Shown here piece after piece: positions 11,790 through 21,587 of a stretch of 64,000 nt of DNA; position 1 is the first letter of the stretch; each line of letters opens with the position of its first letter. The notes below the pieces were generated by a model that worked only from the letters and a program-made list of their open reading frames with translations, made no database searches and was not told where the DNA came from. The stretch is from Plasmodium relictum. Lineage: Eukaryota; Apicomplexa; Aconoidasida; Haemosporida; Plasmodiidae. A program made the translations under genes and the position numbers. Location of the stretch: assembly GCF_900005765.1 (NCBI RefSeq), contig NC_041687.1, positions 434,001 through 498,000 on the forward strand, given 5' to 3'.

Positions 11790-12208
11790 TATTTTTTAGT
11801 TACAAATTAAATCAAAACTTAAAAAAAAAAAATCAATTCAAACATTAATTTAAAGAAATATATCTAAATTAATTTTAAATATAAGTATTTATATAAATCA
11901 ATTTCTATAAGTTTTTTTTTTTTAGATATTGATCTTCAATTTTTTATCCCAATTATATAATTAATAAATAAAATATAAAAATAGCATATACATACACTTT
12001 AACAGTTTATATATTAAAAATATATAGTAATACATTAATTTATTATATAATTATTTTGGCCTGTATTATTTTTTGTAATATCATAGGCTTATTCTAGTAT
12101 AATAATCTTTAAAATAATGGATTTTCTTTTGTATAAAGTTCTATAATAAAATAAAATAAAAATATGTATATATAACTTACACACACACTTTTTTTATCTA
12201 GCATTGTG

Positions 12209-12212
<4 letters not shown>

Positions 12213-12242
<30 letters not shown>
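12213..12242. repeat. (AT)n microsatellite
   Basis: Perfect AT dinucleotide run of about 30 bases in intergenic DNA. Confidence 0.85.
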
Positions 12243-12245
<3 letters not shown>

Positions 12246-13143
12246 TTTTAATTATTTCAAATATTATTTTAAATCATATATAGCTTAAAACTTGAAAAAT
12301 TATATATATAAAATTTTAATTTTTATTATATATATTTAACTTAAAACTTCATTTTACAAAAAAAAACCTTCAGTAACAAATATTATTCTGTAGTTTTATT
12401 AACATATCCCTGTTTTCGAAAATTTCGTTCTTTTATTAATAAAATTAATTTTATCAAAAAAAAAAAAAGAAAAAAAAAAAGATAAATCAAAAATGTATTA
12501 GATTTTTTCTTGTAAAATTATAAATTAAAAATGCAAAAATAATAACATTATAAATTTTCTTTAAAAACTTTCTTTAAATTTATTCAAAAAAATTTCATAA
12601 CGACACAGTAAAAAAGCAAGGATGTTCTTTTACATAATAATTTATCTCTTCTTACCAAACTTTACATGTAAAAATATATGCATATAATAATAATTTTTTA
12701 TTTTTAGCTTTTCATATAAAAATGCAGAAATTAAATTTTTTAAAATTATTTACATTAATTTAAAATTTACATATTATAGCTAGAAATAAAAATTTAATTG
12801 ATTAGATTTTTAAAAGCTAATTATGTTTTAAAAGTGTAGAAAAAAAAAAAAAATTTTAATTTAAAAGGATAGAAATTAAAAAAAAAATTTTCAATAAAAA
12901 AATAAGATAAAAATATATGAATAAATTTAAAATAATTACTAATTTTAAAAATTTTATAAGGTAGAAATAAAATATGAAAATATATGAATAAATCTTTATG
13001 CATAATATAAATGTATAATTATGTATATTCTGAATCTAAAAGACTATCTCATTTTTTTGTAAATGCTTAAAAATTTGAAAGTTTTTTCATTAAAATTTTC
13101 ATAGTTTAAATAAGAACAAAAACAAAGGTAACTCATCTTGTCA

Positions 13144-14403
13144 TTACGAATATTTATAATTTTTTACTTTCTCATAAAAATATTGGTGAAATGAACTATA
13201 AGGCATTAATTCAGGATGGAACACTGTTCCCAAACAATTATTTTGTTCAACAGCTTTCAAAAAAAATAAAATAAAATAAAAAGTTAAACATATTATATAA
13301 ATGAAATTAAAATACTATTTATAAATGTTAAAATAATGTTGCCAATTTATATATTTTTTTACCAGCTATAATGTTGGAGCCAGTTTCTTCATGTGTGAAA
13401 GTTGCTAATATTTGAACCTAAAAAAAAGTTAAAATTCAAATTTGTAAATATATATGCTTATAATAATTTTTTTTTTAAAGGAGATATACATCATCTGATA
13501 AAATTTCTTTTATATATGGGGCTCTTATACAAGCAGCTCTCAAATTTTTGTTAAAAATATTATTGTATGAATTAATATTTAAGGAGCATATAAAGCTATC
13601 ATTCTGTAAACGTAAATAGAGAAAAAAAAAAAAGCCAATAAAAGTAAAATTTAAAAATTTAATGAAATAAAAAAAAGAAAAAAGGATTTATGAAAGCTGG
13701 TTTTTTTTTTTTTTTTTTTTTAAACTTGAGATCCATAAAAATTCCTGCAAATCGCAATATCCAACCCTCCCAAAGAAAAATTCTTCCCATATTCACTATA
13801 CATTTCAATGTTTTCAACTTGTTTTGATAATAGTATACAGCCTACATTAAAAGTAAAAAAATAATCAAACTAATACTAATATAAGAACTTTTTATCAAAA
13901 AATAAAAAAAATTATTTTGAATTAAATTCCTTATTTTATTTAATTCTTATTCTTATTTTTTTCTTTTTCTTTAACCTGCACAAGTTCCCCAAACTGGATT
14001 TTGCTCCACATGGATGAAATTCTTAATAGCCTACAATAATTTTTAAAGAATTTATAAATAAATATTATTTGTTTTTATTATATACTTATATTTTTAATTC
14101 AATAAAATTAATGTCTCATTTTACATTATAAAGGGATTCATTATCATAAGCAAAACATTTTCTTAATGTTGTCGATTCTCCTCCTGGTATAACTAGACCA
14201 TCACATCCACATAAATCTATTTTATCTCTAACCTTTTAAAATAAAAAAATTTTATTACTAAATTAATCTTTTTATATTTAAGTATATACATCTTGCTTTA
14301 CTTCTTTAATTTGTAATGATGGCTCTTCTAATTTAAGAAAATGACTTATATGAGGTTGAAAATCTCCTTGCAAAGATAGAACTCCAATAGTAACTCCTGA
14401 CAT
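13144..14403 (-). CDS. PDX2: PDX2, glutaminase subunit of pyridoxal phosphate synthase, seven exons
   Basis: Class I glutamine amidotransferase that frees ammonia from glutamine and passes it to PDX1, which builds pyridoxal 5'-phosphate (vitamin B6) in the cytosol. Exons: 14302-14403, 14125-14232, 13976-14030, 13726-13841, 13490-13603, 13363-13417 and 13144-13253. They join to exactly 219 residues. Start GVLSLQGDF is the family N-terminal motif, and IPGGEST supplies the oxyanion region. The nucleophile is Cys87 in WGTCAGC, and the triad is completed by His196 and Glu198 in FHPEL. All key residues are present, so the enzyme should be active. The gene is head to head with the cyclophilin gene, sharing a 641-base upstream region. 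Confidence 0.96.
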
Positions 14404-15044
14404 TTTTGAAAAATTAGAAGCTGTACACAAATGTATAATATATATATCAATGAAAAATTGATATTATTTAATATATTAAAATATTATACCACAAAAATAA
14501 GTTATATAAAAAAAGTATTATTTTAATTTTAATCATTAACTATTAATTAACATTAGAAAATATTAATATTATTAATAAACATTCAAATTAAATAAAAAAA
14601 AAAAATCCTAATATACATTTTACATTTTAAAATATAAAAGTAAAAATAGAATAATTAAATGAAATTAAAAAAAAATAATTTAAGTTTTAAAATTTTTTTT
14701 TAAAATTTAAAAGAAAAAATTAAAAAAAGAAACATACATAATTAAACAAATTTGTACAATTACTTAAAAATTCACATTTATATAAATATACATGAACAAT
14801 TAAATGCACAACTAAAAACAGAAAAAAAAGAGAAAATATTTTTATTTTTCTATTTTTTTTTTTAAATAATGAAAAATCACATCAAATTTAAAGGAATAAT
14901 CTTTTCAAAAATAAAATAAAAAAATAGATGAAATGAGGGAATAAGATATTGATATAAAAAAATGATAGAAAAAAAAAAAAAAAGAGAAAAAAGTATATAA
15001 ATATAACTTCTTAAAAAATTTTATAATTTTTTTTTGTTTCTAAA
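14404..15044. promoter_or_regulatory. Bidirectional promoter region, PDX2 / cyclophilin
   Basis: Short divergent spacer of 641 bases. It consists of A/T runs with no motif I can name. The two start codons face away from each other, so the regulatory DNA of both genes must lie here or inside the genes. Confidence 0.5.
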
Positions 15045-16267
15045 ATGTCTTTAAGTTTGCATACAAATTATGGTGATATAAAAATAGAGCTGTTTTGTTA
15101 TGAGGCTCCAAAAACTTGTAAGGTGAGAAAAAAAAGAAGAGAGAACATTTTTTAAAGAAATCATAAAAAATATTTTAAATATATTACATTTTACATTTAT
15201 ATTAAAATATTAAGATAATTTACTTTAGAATTTTTTAGCATTATGTGCCTCTGGATATTACGATAACACAAAATTTCACAGGTTTTAAGAAAAATATTTT
15301 TTAATACATAAAGGAACTTATATTTATTTAAAATTTTCCTTTTTTTTAGAAATATAAAAGGTTTTGCAATACAAGGAGGAGATCCAACAAATACAGGAAA
15401 GGGAGGAGAAAGTATTTATGGAAAATATTTTGAAGATGAATTTGATTCAACATTAAAGGTTTGATAACTATAACATAAAAAAAAATATTTATATTAGAAA
15501 CTTTCATAATTGATAACCTTCAGAAAAAAATAACTTTTTATTATCTAAGTTTTAAAAAATAATTATCCACTCATATTTATCTATACTTTTTTTTATACAG
15601 CATGACAAAAGAGGAATTGTTTCAATGGCAAATAAAGGAAAACCAAATACAAATGGATCTCAATTTTTTATAACTTATTCTAGACAACCACATCTAAATG
15701 GAATTTATCCTGTTTTTGGAAAGTAGAAAAAGAAAAAAAAAGATGAGAAAAAATAAATGCATTTAAAAAATAATTAAAACTAAAAAGTATATAAAATAGT
15801 ACATTTTCTGTTATTCTAAGATGCCATTATCAATATAAAGATAAAAAATTTTACATTTTTTGAAAATATATATGTGTATATTATTATAAAAAAGTGAAAA
15901 TAAAATATATTTATATATAAATAATTCCTCATAATAGGCAATTTTTTCTTTATAACTCAAAACGATTTCTATCATTAGTTCTATTTTCTTTTATTAAAAA
16001 AATATTTTTAGGGTTATAGATGGCATGGATGTCTTATCTGTTCTTGAAAATGGTATGGCATTTATATATATATTTAAACAAATAATAATAAAAAAAAAAT
16101 AAAATAAATAAATTATATTATTATTATTACTTATATATTTTATTTTATTTTTTATTAATTTCATAGAACCAGTTGGTGAAAAAAATAGGCCAATAAAAGA
16201 TATTGTAATAGAGTCTGTAACAATACATGCAAATCCAATTGCTGAAGATGAAGCTATTTCAAATTAA
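15045..16267 (+). CDS. Cyclophilin, PPIL3-type peptidyl-prolyl isomerase, six exons
   Basis: Peptidyl-prolyl cis-trans isomerase closest to PPIL3, a cyclophilin found in spliceosomes of other eukaryotes. Exons: 15045-15122, 15229-15281, 15350-15458, 15601-15722, 16012-16052 and 16167-16267; 167 residues, close to the 161 of human PPIL3. It starts [17 protein letters not shown] and has the cyclophilin core [19 protein letters not shown] (catalytic Arg, Phe and Gln positions present) and NGSQFFITY. The end [11 protein letters not shown] matches the PPIL3 tail. No signal peptide. Stop codon is 57 bases from the stop of SEC12 on the other strand. Confidence 0.93.
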
Positions 16268-16324
16268 ATATTTCAAAAGTTTTTTTTTTTTTTTTTTTCT
16301 CGTTTTATAACTAATTCCACAAGG

Positions 16325-17581
16325 TTATAACTCATCAAGAAGTTGATTTTTTTGTTTAATAACATTAGTTTTATTAAATTTTAATTTATCTGTAATGGGA
16401 CCACTTATATGCAAATCGTAACCAACATTGAAACAATCTAATAAAATAACAAATATTATTAATAATATAAAAAGAAAAACAAAAAATTTCCAAATTTTTT
16501 TAAAAAAACGAAAATTAAAACAATTTATGTCTACACAGCTAATACTATAATCTGCTCCTGCAGCTAATAAAAATTTATCATTTTTAGTAAAGCACATAGC
16601 AGTAATTGGTAATTCATGTTTTTTAAAATGTGCTAAAAGAGAATATTTAGAATTATATAGTTTCAGAGATCCTGTACTAAATCCTAAAGCTAAAAAATTT
16701 TCATTGGTACTAATAGCCATGTTACAACATGGTCTTTCATCTAACCATATTAAGTTTTGTTTTACACAAGAAAACTTGTCCTTTTTATCATTGTAGTAAA
16801 TACTCCATATGATTAAAAAACTATTTCCTCTAGCACTAGAAGCTGCAGTTAATAAAGTGTATGTATATTCCCTTATTAAATCTGACTTCTTTAAAAATTT
16901 ACAACAACGAAAAATCAATTTATCATCTTTATTTTTGGGATTTTTCATAAACTCAGTATGCAGATTAATATACCTAAAAGTATCCCATATTTTTAAAGAA
17001 TAATCAGATGAACAAGTGGATATAACTTTTTCGTCAAAAGATATATCACAATCTTTTATACTTTCATCATGACCTATGTAATCACCCAAATGTTCTATGG
17101 CTTGTTTTGAATCTAAATATAAATTATTATTTACAGGTATACAGCTAGAATCCTTTGTAAATTTTAATTTCCATAGCCTTAATGTTTTATCATCTCCTCC
17201 TGTTAATATAAAATCTTCATTTCCAGAAAATTTTACAACTATCTGCCTAGGGTTTTTTTCACTAAAATCAGTAATAAAATTTAATAAAATATTTGGACCT
17301 GTCTCTTCGTTTATTTCAAATAATATGCATTCATTTTTTAATGATCCTATCCATATGTTATATTTCTCTACATATAAAATAGAATCTATAACCCCTTTTT
17401 GTTCTGTTGTTGACCATATAGTTTCTAGCTTTTTTTCTTTCTCATTAAAAATGTTTACATCCAATAAATCTTCAATACCATAACTTTTACCTCCTCCTCC
17501 TCCTGATGTTACAACATAATTTTCATTTGATGCAATACCATATATAGGATAATTTAAATAAGATACTTTAATTTCATTCAT
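16325..17581 (-). CDS. SEC12: SEC12-like guanine nucleotide exchange factor for SAR1
   Basis: Type II ER membrane protein that activates the GTPase SAR1 and so starts COPII vesicle budding. Single exon, 418 residues. Residues 1-345 are a WD40-type propeller in the cytosol: GGDDKTLRLWKLKF at about 130-145 and CSSDYSLKIWDTF are clear WD blades, and the glycine-rich GGGGGKSYGIED near residue 30 matches the N-terminal loop of SEC12/PREB. A single transmembrane helix spans about residues 358-378 (FFVFLFILLIIFVILLD). The short lumenal tail ends QLLDEL, an xDEL-type ER retrieval signal. The position between the cyclophilin and FT2 genes is the same as in P. falciparum. Confidence 0.87.
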   Translation of the reverse strand: MNEIKVSYLNYPIYGIASNENYVVTSGGGGGKSYGIEDLLDVNIFNEKEKKLETIWSTTEQKGVIDSILYVEKYNIWIGSLKNECILFEINEETGPNILLNFITDFSEKNPRQIVVKFSGNEDFILTGGDDKTLRLWKLKFTKDSSCIPVNNNLYLDSKQAIEHLGDYIGHDESIKDCDISFDEKVISTCSSDYSLKIWDTFRYINLHTEFMKNPKNKDDKLIFRCCKFLKKSDLIREYTYTLLTAASSARGNSFLIIWSIYYNDKKDKFSCVKQNLIWLDERPCCNMAISTNENFLALGFSTGSLKLYNSKYSLLAHFKKHELPITAMCFTKNDKFLLAAGADYSISCVDINCFNFRFFKKIWKFFVFLFILLIIFVILLDCFNVGYDLHISGPITDKLKFNKTNVIKQKNQLLDEL

Positions 17582-18496
17582 ACTATATAATTCATATTAT
17601 ATATTATTATTATAGTTTTTTTTTTTTTTCTAACTTTTTTTTTTTCTATTTATAATTTATTTTTTGTTCTTAAACCGTAGATTTATAACTTATTTTGTCT
17701 TATATTTCTAATTTTGTTTTTTATATATTTAATGCTCGTTTATACATTTATAACTTTTTGTGTAACCTTGCATTATTATAAAATTTTGAGGAAACATTTA
17801 TTTATATATTATTTTATTGTATCTATGAAATTGTTTAGATAAAAAAAAAAAATTAAATTGATATAATCTAACTAGTATAAATAATTATTGACTAAATAAT
17901 GTTTATACTTTTATGTATTAAAAATATTTTTTTTTTCCTTAACTATACAAAAAACTTAAGGAATAACAAATTTTATTTGAAAAAAAAAAAAAAATAATAA
18001 TAATTTTCCTAAATTTTAAGTTACAAGAAGTCAGAATTTTTTATATATTTTTTTTTTTAATATATTTTTATTATTTTTATTTTTTTTTTTACTTTTATTT
18101 TTATTTTATTTTATTTTTTTTTATGCAGAAAAAATATGTATCTAAAATTGTGTTTAAAAGCAAAAAAATAATTAAAAAAAAGATGAATTCTTATTAAATA
18201 TTATAAGAATTTATATAGCACATACATGTATAAAATGTATATATATGTTAATTAATTATAAATAACCATTTATTTAATTTAAAATAAAAATGGAAAATTT
18301 TATAATTTTTATTCATAAATAGAACAGATTTATTTTTAATTTTGACAAATCTTTGATAAAAAAAAAAATCTATTAAACTGTTATATTCAGATTCCTAATG
18401 TACATACATGATTCCTTTCTAAGAAAAAGGAAGGAGAAATATGCCCATTATTATTAAAAAAATGACTTATTTTTTCTTTAAACTCTAGTTTTTCTT

Positions 18497-18539
<43 letters not shown>

Positions 18540-19342
18540 CTTTTTTTTCTTTTTTACGATTATTCATTAGATTAAATTATGAATTTATTGTTGTTATAAG
18601 AATATTTTTTTTTTCAAAGCTGAAAAAAAAAATAAAAAAGTATAAATTACTGTTTCCATTATTTTTTATTATTATTATATATAGGAATTCAATTTTTTAT
18701 TAGTTGATAGAATTTTCTTTTTAATAAACTATAGTAGAATAAAATTTGTTTCATTTTATTAATTCATATAATAGTTTTTGTCTTACTTATTTGTATTTTA
18801 TTTTATTCATGATTGTTTACTTTTAATTTTTTTTTTTTTTTTTATTCAATTTTTTGAAATTACTTTTTATATTATAAGGAAAAGAAAACAAAAATATAAT
18901 AACAAGAGCAAATGCGAGAAAAATAAAAAAGGGAGTTAATAGTAATAATTGTTTTAGAAATAATATTGTATTAATAAAAGGTATATCAGTACTAGACTTA
19001 TAATTACTTTATGTTATAGTTACATGGTCAATAGACAAAAATTTTAATAATTATATTAAAAAGAGGTATGTTGTTAAAAAATGTTAAAAAAAACTACGAT
19101 GTTCTAACATACAGAAAAAAAAATTAAATAAAAATAATAGAGAAATTAAAAAAAAAAAAATTCATTGTTTATACAATAGTGGAGTAAAATATATACTATA
19201 TTATATTCAAGTATCCAATATTAAGTTAAATAAAACAAGGATTCAAAAAATAAAAGAAACGAAATATATTTAATATATATCTAAAAAAAAAAAATTTTAA
19301 GATAGGAAATTTTTTTTTTACATATTTAAAGAGTATATTATA
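17582..19342. other. Divergent intergenic region, SEC12 / FT2
   Basis: 1.76 kb holding the promoters of both genes. Contains poly-A/T runs, an (AT)n tract at 18499-18533, and a small perfect inverted repeat (TTCCTTT at 18412-18418 with AAAGGAA at 18426-18432, seven-base loop). No gene-like frame or RNA gene recognised. Confidence 0.5.
18499..18533. repeat. (TA)n microsatellite
   Basis: Perfect dinucleotide run of about 35 bases in the SEC12/FT2 promoter region. Confidence 0.88.
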
Positions 19343-20710
19343 ATGATTGAAAAATCTAATAATCCATATTTAAGTATAGATCCTATTGTAGAGAAAAACA
19401 AACAACATGCTGAAGAAATACCATTAATACATTCTACATTAAAAAAGGAGGTGGACTTTACTCAAATAGTAGTATATTTAGTAGGGTTATCAGATGGTCT
19501 AACTCATTTAGCTTCCTTAGCTATATATTATCTATTTAAAGATTATTTTAGGCTAACTCCATATCAAGTTTCCTTAATATTAATGTACCCATATATTCCA
19601 TTTATATTAAAGCCAGTCATTGCATTAATAACAGATTCTGTTTCTATATTTGGAATGAGAAGAAAACCATATTTATTTTTATTCAGTTTGTTTCAATCTT
19701 TAAACTTTCTAGCTTTAGCACTACTTAATTTAACAGTTTTTCAGGCTACTATAATTTTATTTTTCATTTCATTATGTGCATCCTTTTGTACTACCGTTGC
19801 AGAAGCTTTAGTTGTTGAAAGTTCCATTGGAAAAACATATTCACAAGGAACAAATAAGGTAACAGAATTTATTGCATCGAAAGCTGTAGGTAGCTTATCA
19901 GTTGCTTATTTTTCTGGTTATTTCTTAGAAAAAATGCCAAGAGAATACATTTTTTTGGCTACATCAATTTTTCCACTAATCATATTAATATCTTGTTTAT
20001 TTTTAAAGGAGAAGGAATATTCCACAAATAAAAATATTTTTAATCAATTATCTGATTTAATAAATTTTATAAATACTCCCATATTCTTAGGACCCTTTTT
20101 ATATATTTTTGTGTATATGTCAGGACCAGATTATGATGACGCATTTTTTTTTTTCTGTACCAATAAATTAGGTTTTAGACCTTCTTTTATGGGAACCTTA
20201 AGGTTAACTTATGGTATTGCTTCTTTAATAGGTATAATAACTTATCGAATTTTCTTGAAAAATTACAGTTTGAAAAAAACATTAATCATTACTACATTGA
20301 TCTCTTTTCCCATATATGTTTCTCCAATAGTGCTAACTGAAAAAATAAATAAATTCTTAGGAATTTCTAATGAACTTTTTGTTTTAAGTGGTGGTTTTTT
20401 AATTGAAGCCATTACAGAAATACAATTATTACCTCTATTTATTTTAACAGCCAATATATGCCAAACAGGTTTAGAAGCTAGTGTTTTTGCAACAATTTTG
20501 AGTGTTAAAAATTTAGGTTCTCTGACAAAAAAAGGCACATCATCCTTATTAACTTACTTGATGAGAATAGATAGTTATAATTTTGATAACATGAGCTTAT
20601 ACATATTAATATGTGGTTTGTTTCTTTTATTATCTTTATGTTTAGTTCCTTTATTACCAAATGAAGAAAATATAGACAAACTCAAAGACAAACAAAAGGC
20701 ATATGCCTAA
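19343..20710 (+). CDS. FT2: Folate/biopterin transporter of the BT1 family
   Basis: Polytopic membrane transporter of the folate-biopterin (BT1) group within the major facilitator superfamily, expected to carry folate or its precursors. Single exon, 455 residues with about 12 hydrophobic segments. BT1-like features: VYLVGLSDGLTHLASLAIYYLFKD at the start, PYIPFILKPVIALITDSV after the second helix, FGMRRKPYLFL in the loop, and CTTVAEALVVESS with its acidic residues. The short hydrophilic N- and C-termini (ends DKQKAYA) are cytosolic by the usual topology. The gene lies between SEC12 and STT3, the site of FT2 in P. falciparum. Nothing is truncated. Confidence 0.9.
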   Translation: MIEKSNNPYLSIDPIVEKNKQHAEEIPLIHSTLKKEVDFTQIVVYLVGLSDGLTHLASLAIYYLFKDYFRLTPYQVSLILMYPYIPFILKPVIALITDSVSIFGMRRKPYLFLFSLFQSLNFLALALLNLTVFQATIILFFISLCASFCTTVAEALVVESSIGKTYSQGTNKVTEFIASKAVGSLSVAYFSGYFLEKMPREYIFLATSIFPLIILISCLFLKEKEYSTNKNIFNQLSDLINFINTPIFLGPFLYIFVYMSGPDYDDAFFFFCTNKLGFRPSFMGTLRLTYGIASLIGIITYRIFLKNYSLKKTLIITTLISFPIYVSPIVLTEKINKFLGISNELFVLSGGFLIEAITEIQLLPLFILTANICQTGLEASVFATILSVKNLGSLTKKGTSSLLTYLMRIDSYNFDNMSLYILICGLFLLLSLCLVPLLPNEENIDKLKDKQKAYA

Positions 20711-21587
20711 GAAAAAATTTAAATACAACTATATAAAATCATGCCAACATTTTAGTAAAATTAGATATAATTATATCAGAAAAAGAAAAAAAATAGTACA
20801 AAATTTTATTTCTTATTTATATAAGTGTATATATATATATATATTTAAAATTTAAAATAAAAAAAAAAAAAATATATAAAAAATACATGTCTTTAATTTT
20901 TTAAACTGATGTCAATAAAAATAAGAAATTATTGTGAATGTGTAAATTTTTTTTTTTTATAATTTTTAAATTAAATAACAATTTAAAAATAAAGTAAAAA
21001 ATATATATATTTAAATATATATATTTTTTTTTTTTTCTATATTGCAACTGTTTTTTTTTTTTATATTTTTGTCTTGTGAATCCTTAATCTTTTTTTTTTT
21101 TAATAGTTGTAATTAATCGAATTTTAAGTTAATTTCATAATTTTTTTATTTTATTTGTATTTATGAATATTATTAAAACTTTTTCTTTGTCTTAATTTTT
21201 AAATATTTGTTGTATCAAATCTAATGAAAATATCTACAGTATGTACTACTATTTTTAGTCAATTTTAAATATGAAATTACAAAAAAAAAAATTTTTTATT
21301 TTAAATTACAAAAGGTTAGTTACAATGAAAAAAATATAACATTAGTTTATAGAAAAATTAAAACTAAAAAAAAATGTAAAATAAGTTTTAAAAACAAGAT
21401 AATACAAATGAAAAATTGTTCACAAAACAAAATAAAATAAAGTATAATATGGCATAATATATTAGAATATGTACTAATACATTAATTTTTTAAAAATAAT
21501 ATTATATTATATTATATTCTGGATAAATTATTCTAGAGTATAGTTAAAAAAAAAAAAAAAAATTTGGTGTTCCTTTTTTCTATTTTC
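20711..21587. other. Convergent intergenic region, FT2 / STT3
   Basis: The 3' flanks of the two genes. A/T homopolymers and short (TA)n; nothing else seen. Confidence 0.55.

Larger units (their letters stand above)
11614..13143. other. Intergenic region between esterase and PDX2
   Basis: Holds the 5' flank of the esterase, including a run of 51 T, and the 3' flank of PDX2. It also has an (AT)n tract at 12213-12242. Open frames here (for example 12821-13003 minus) are Phe/Ile/Lys-rich noise. Confidence 0.55.

Noticed and set aside
11500-11799. 99-codon plus-strand frame ending in poly-Phe
   Set aside because: It reads antisense through the esterase start and then through the 51-base T run; no independent support.
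18412-18432. Seven-base perfect hairpin in the SEC12/FT2 spacer
   Set aside because: Too short to be a terminator or RNA gene in a eukaryote; such repeats are expected by chance at this scale.
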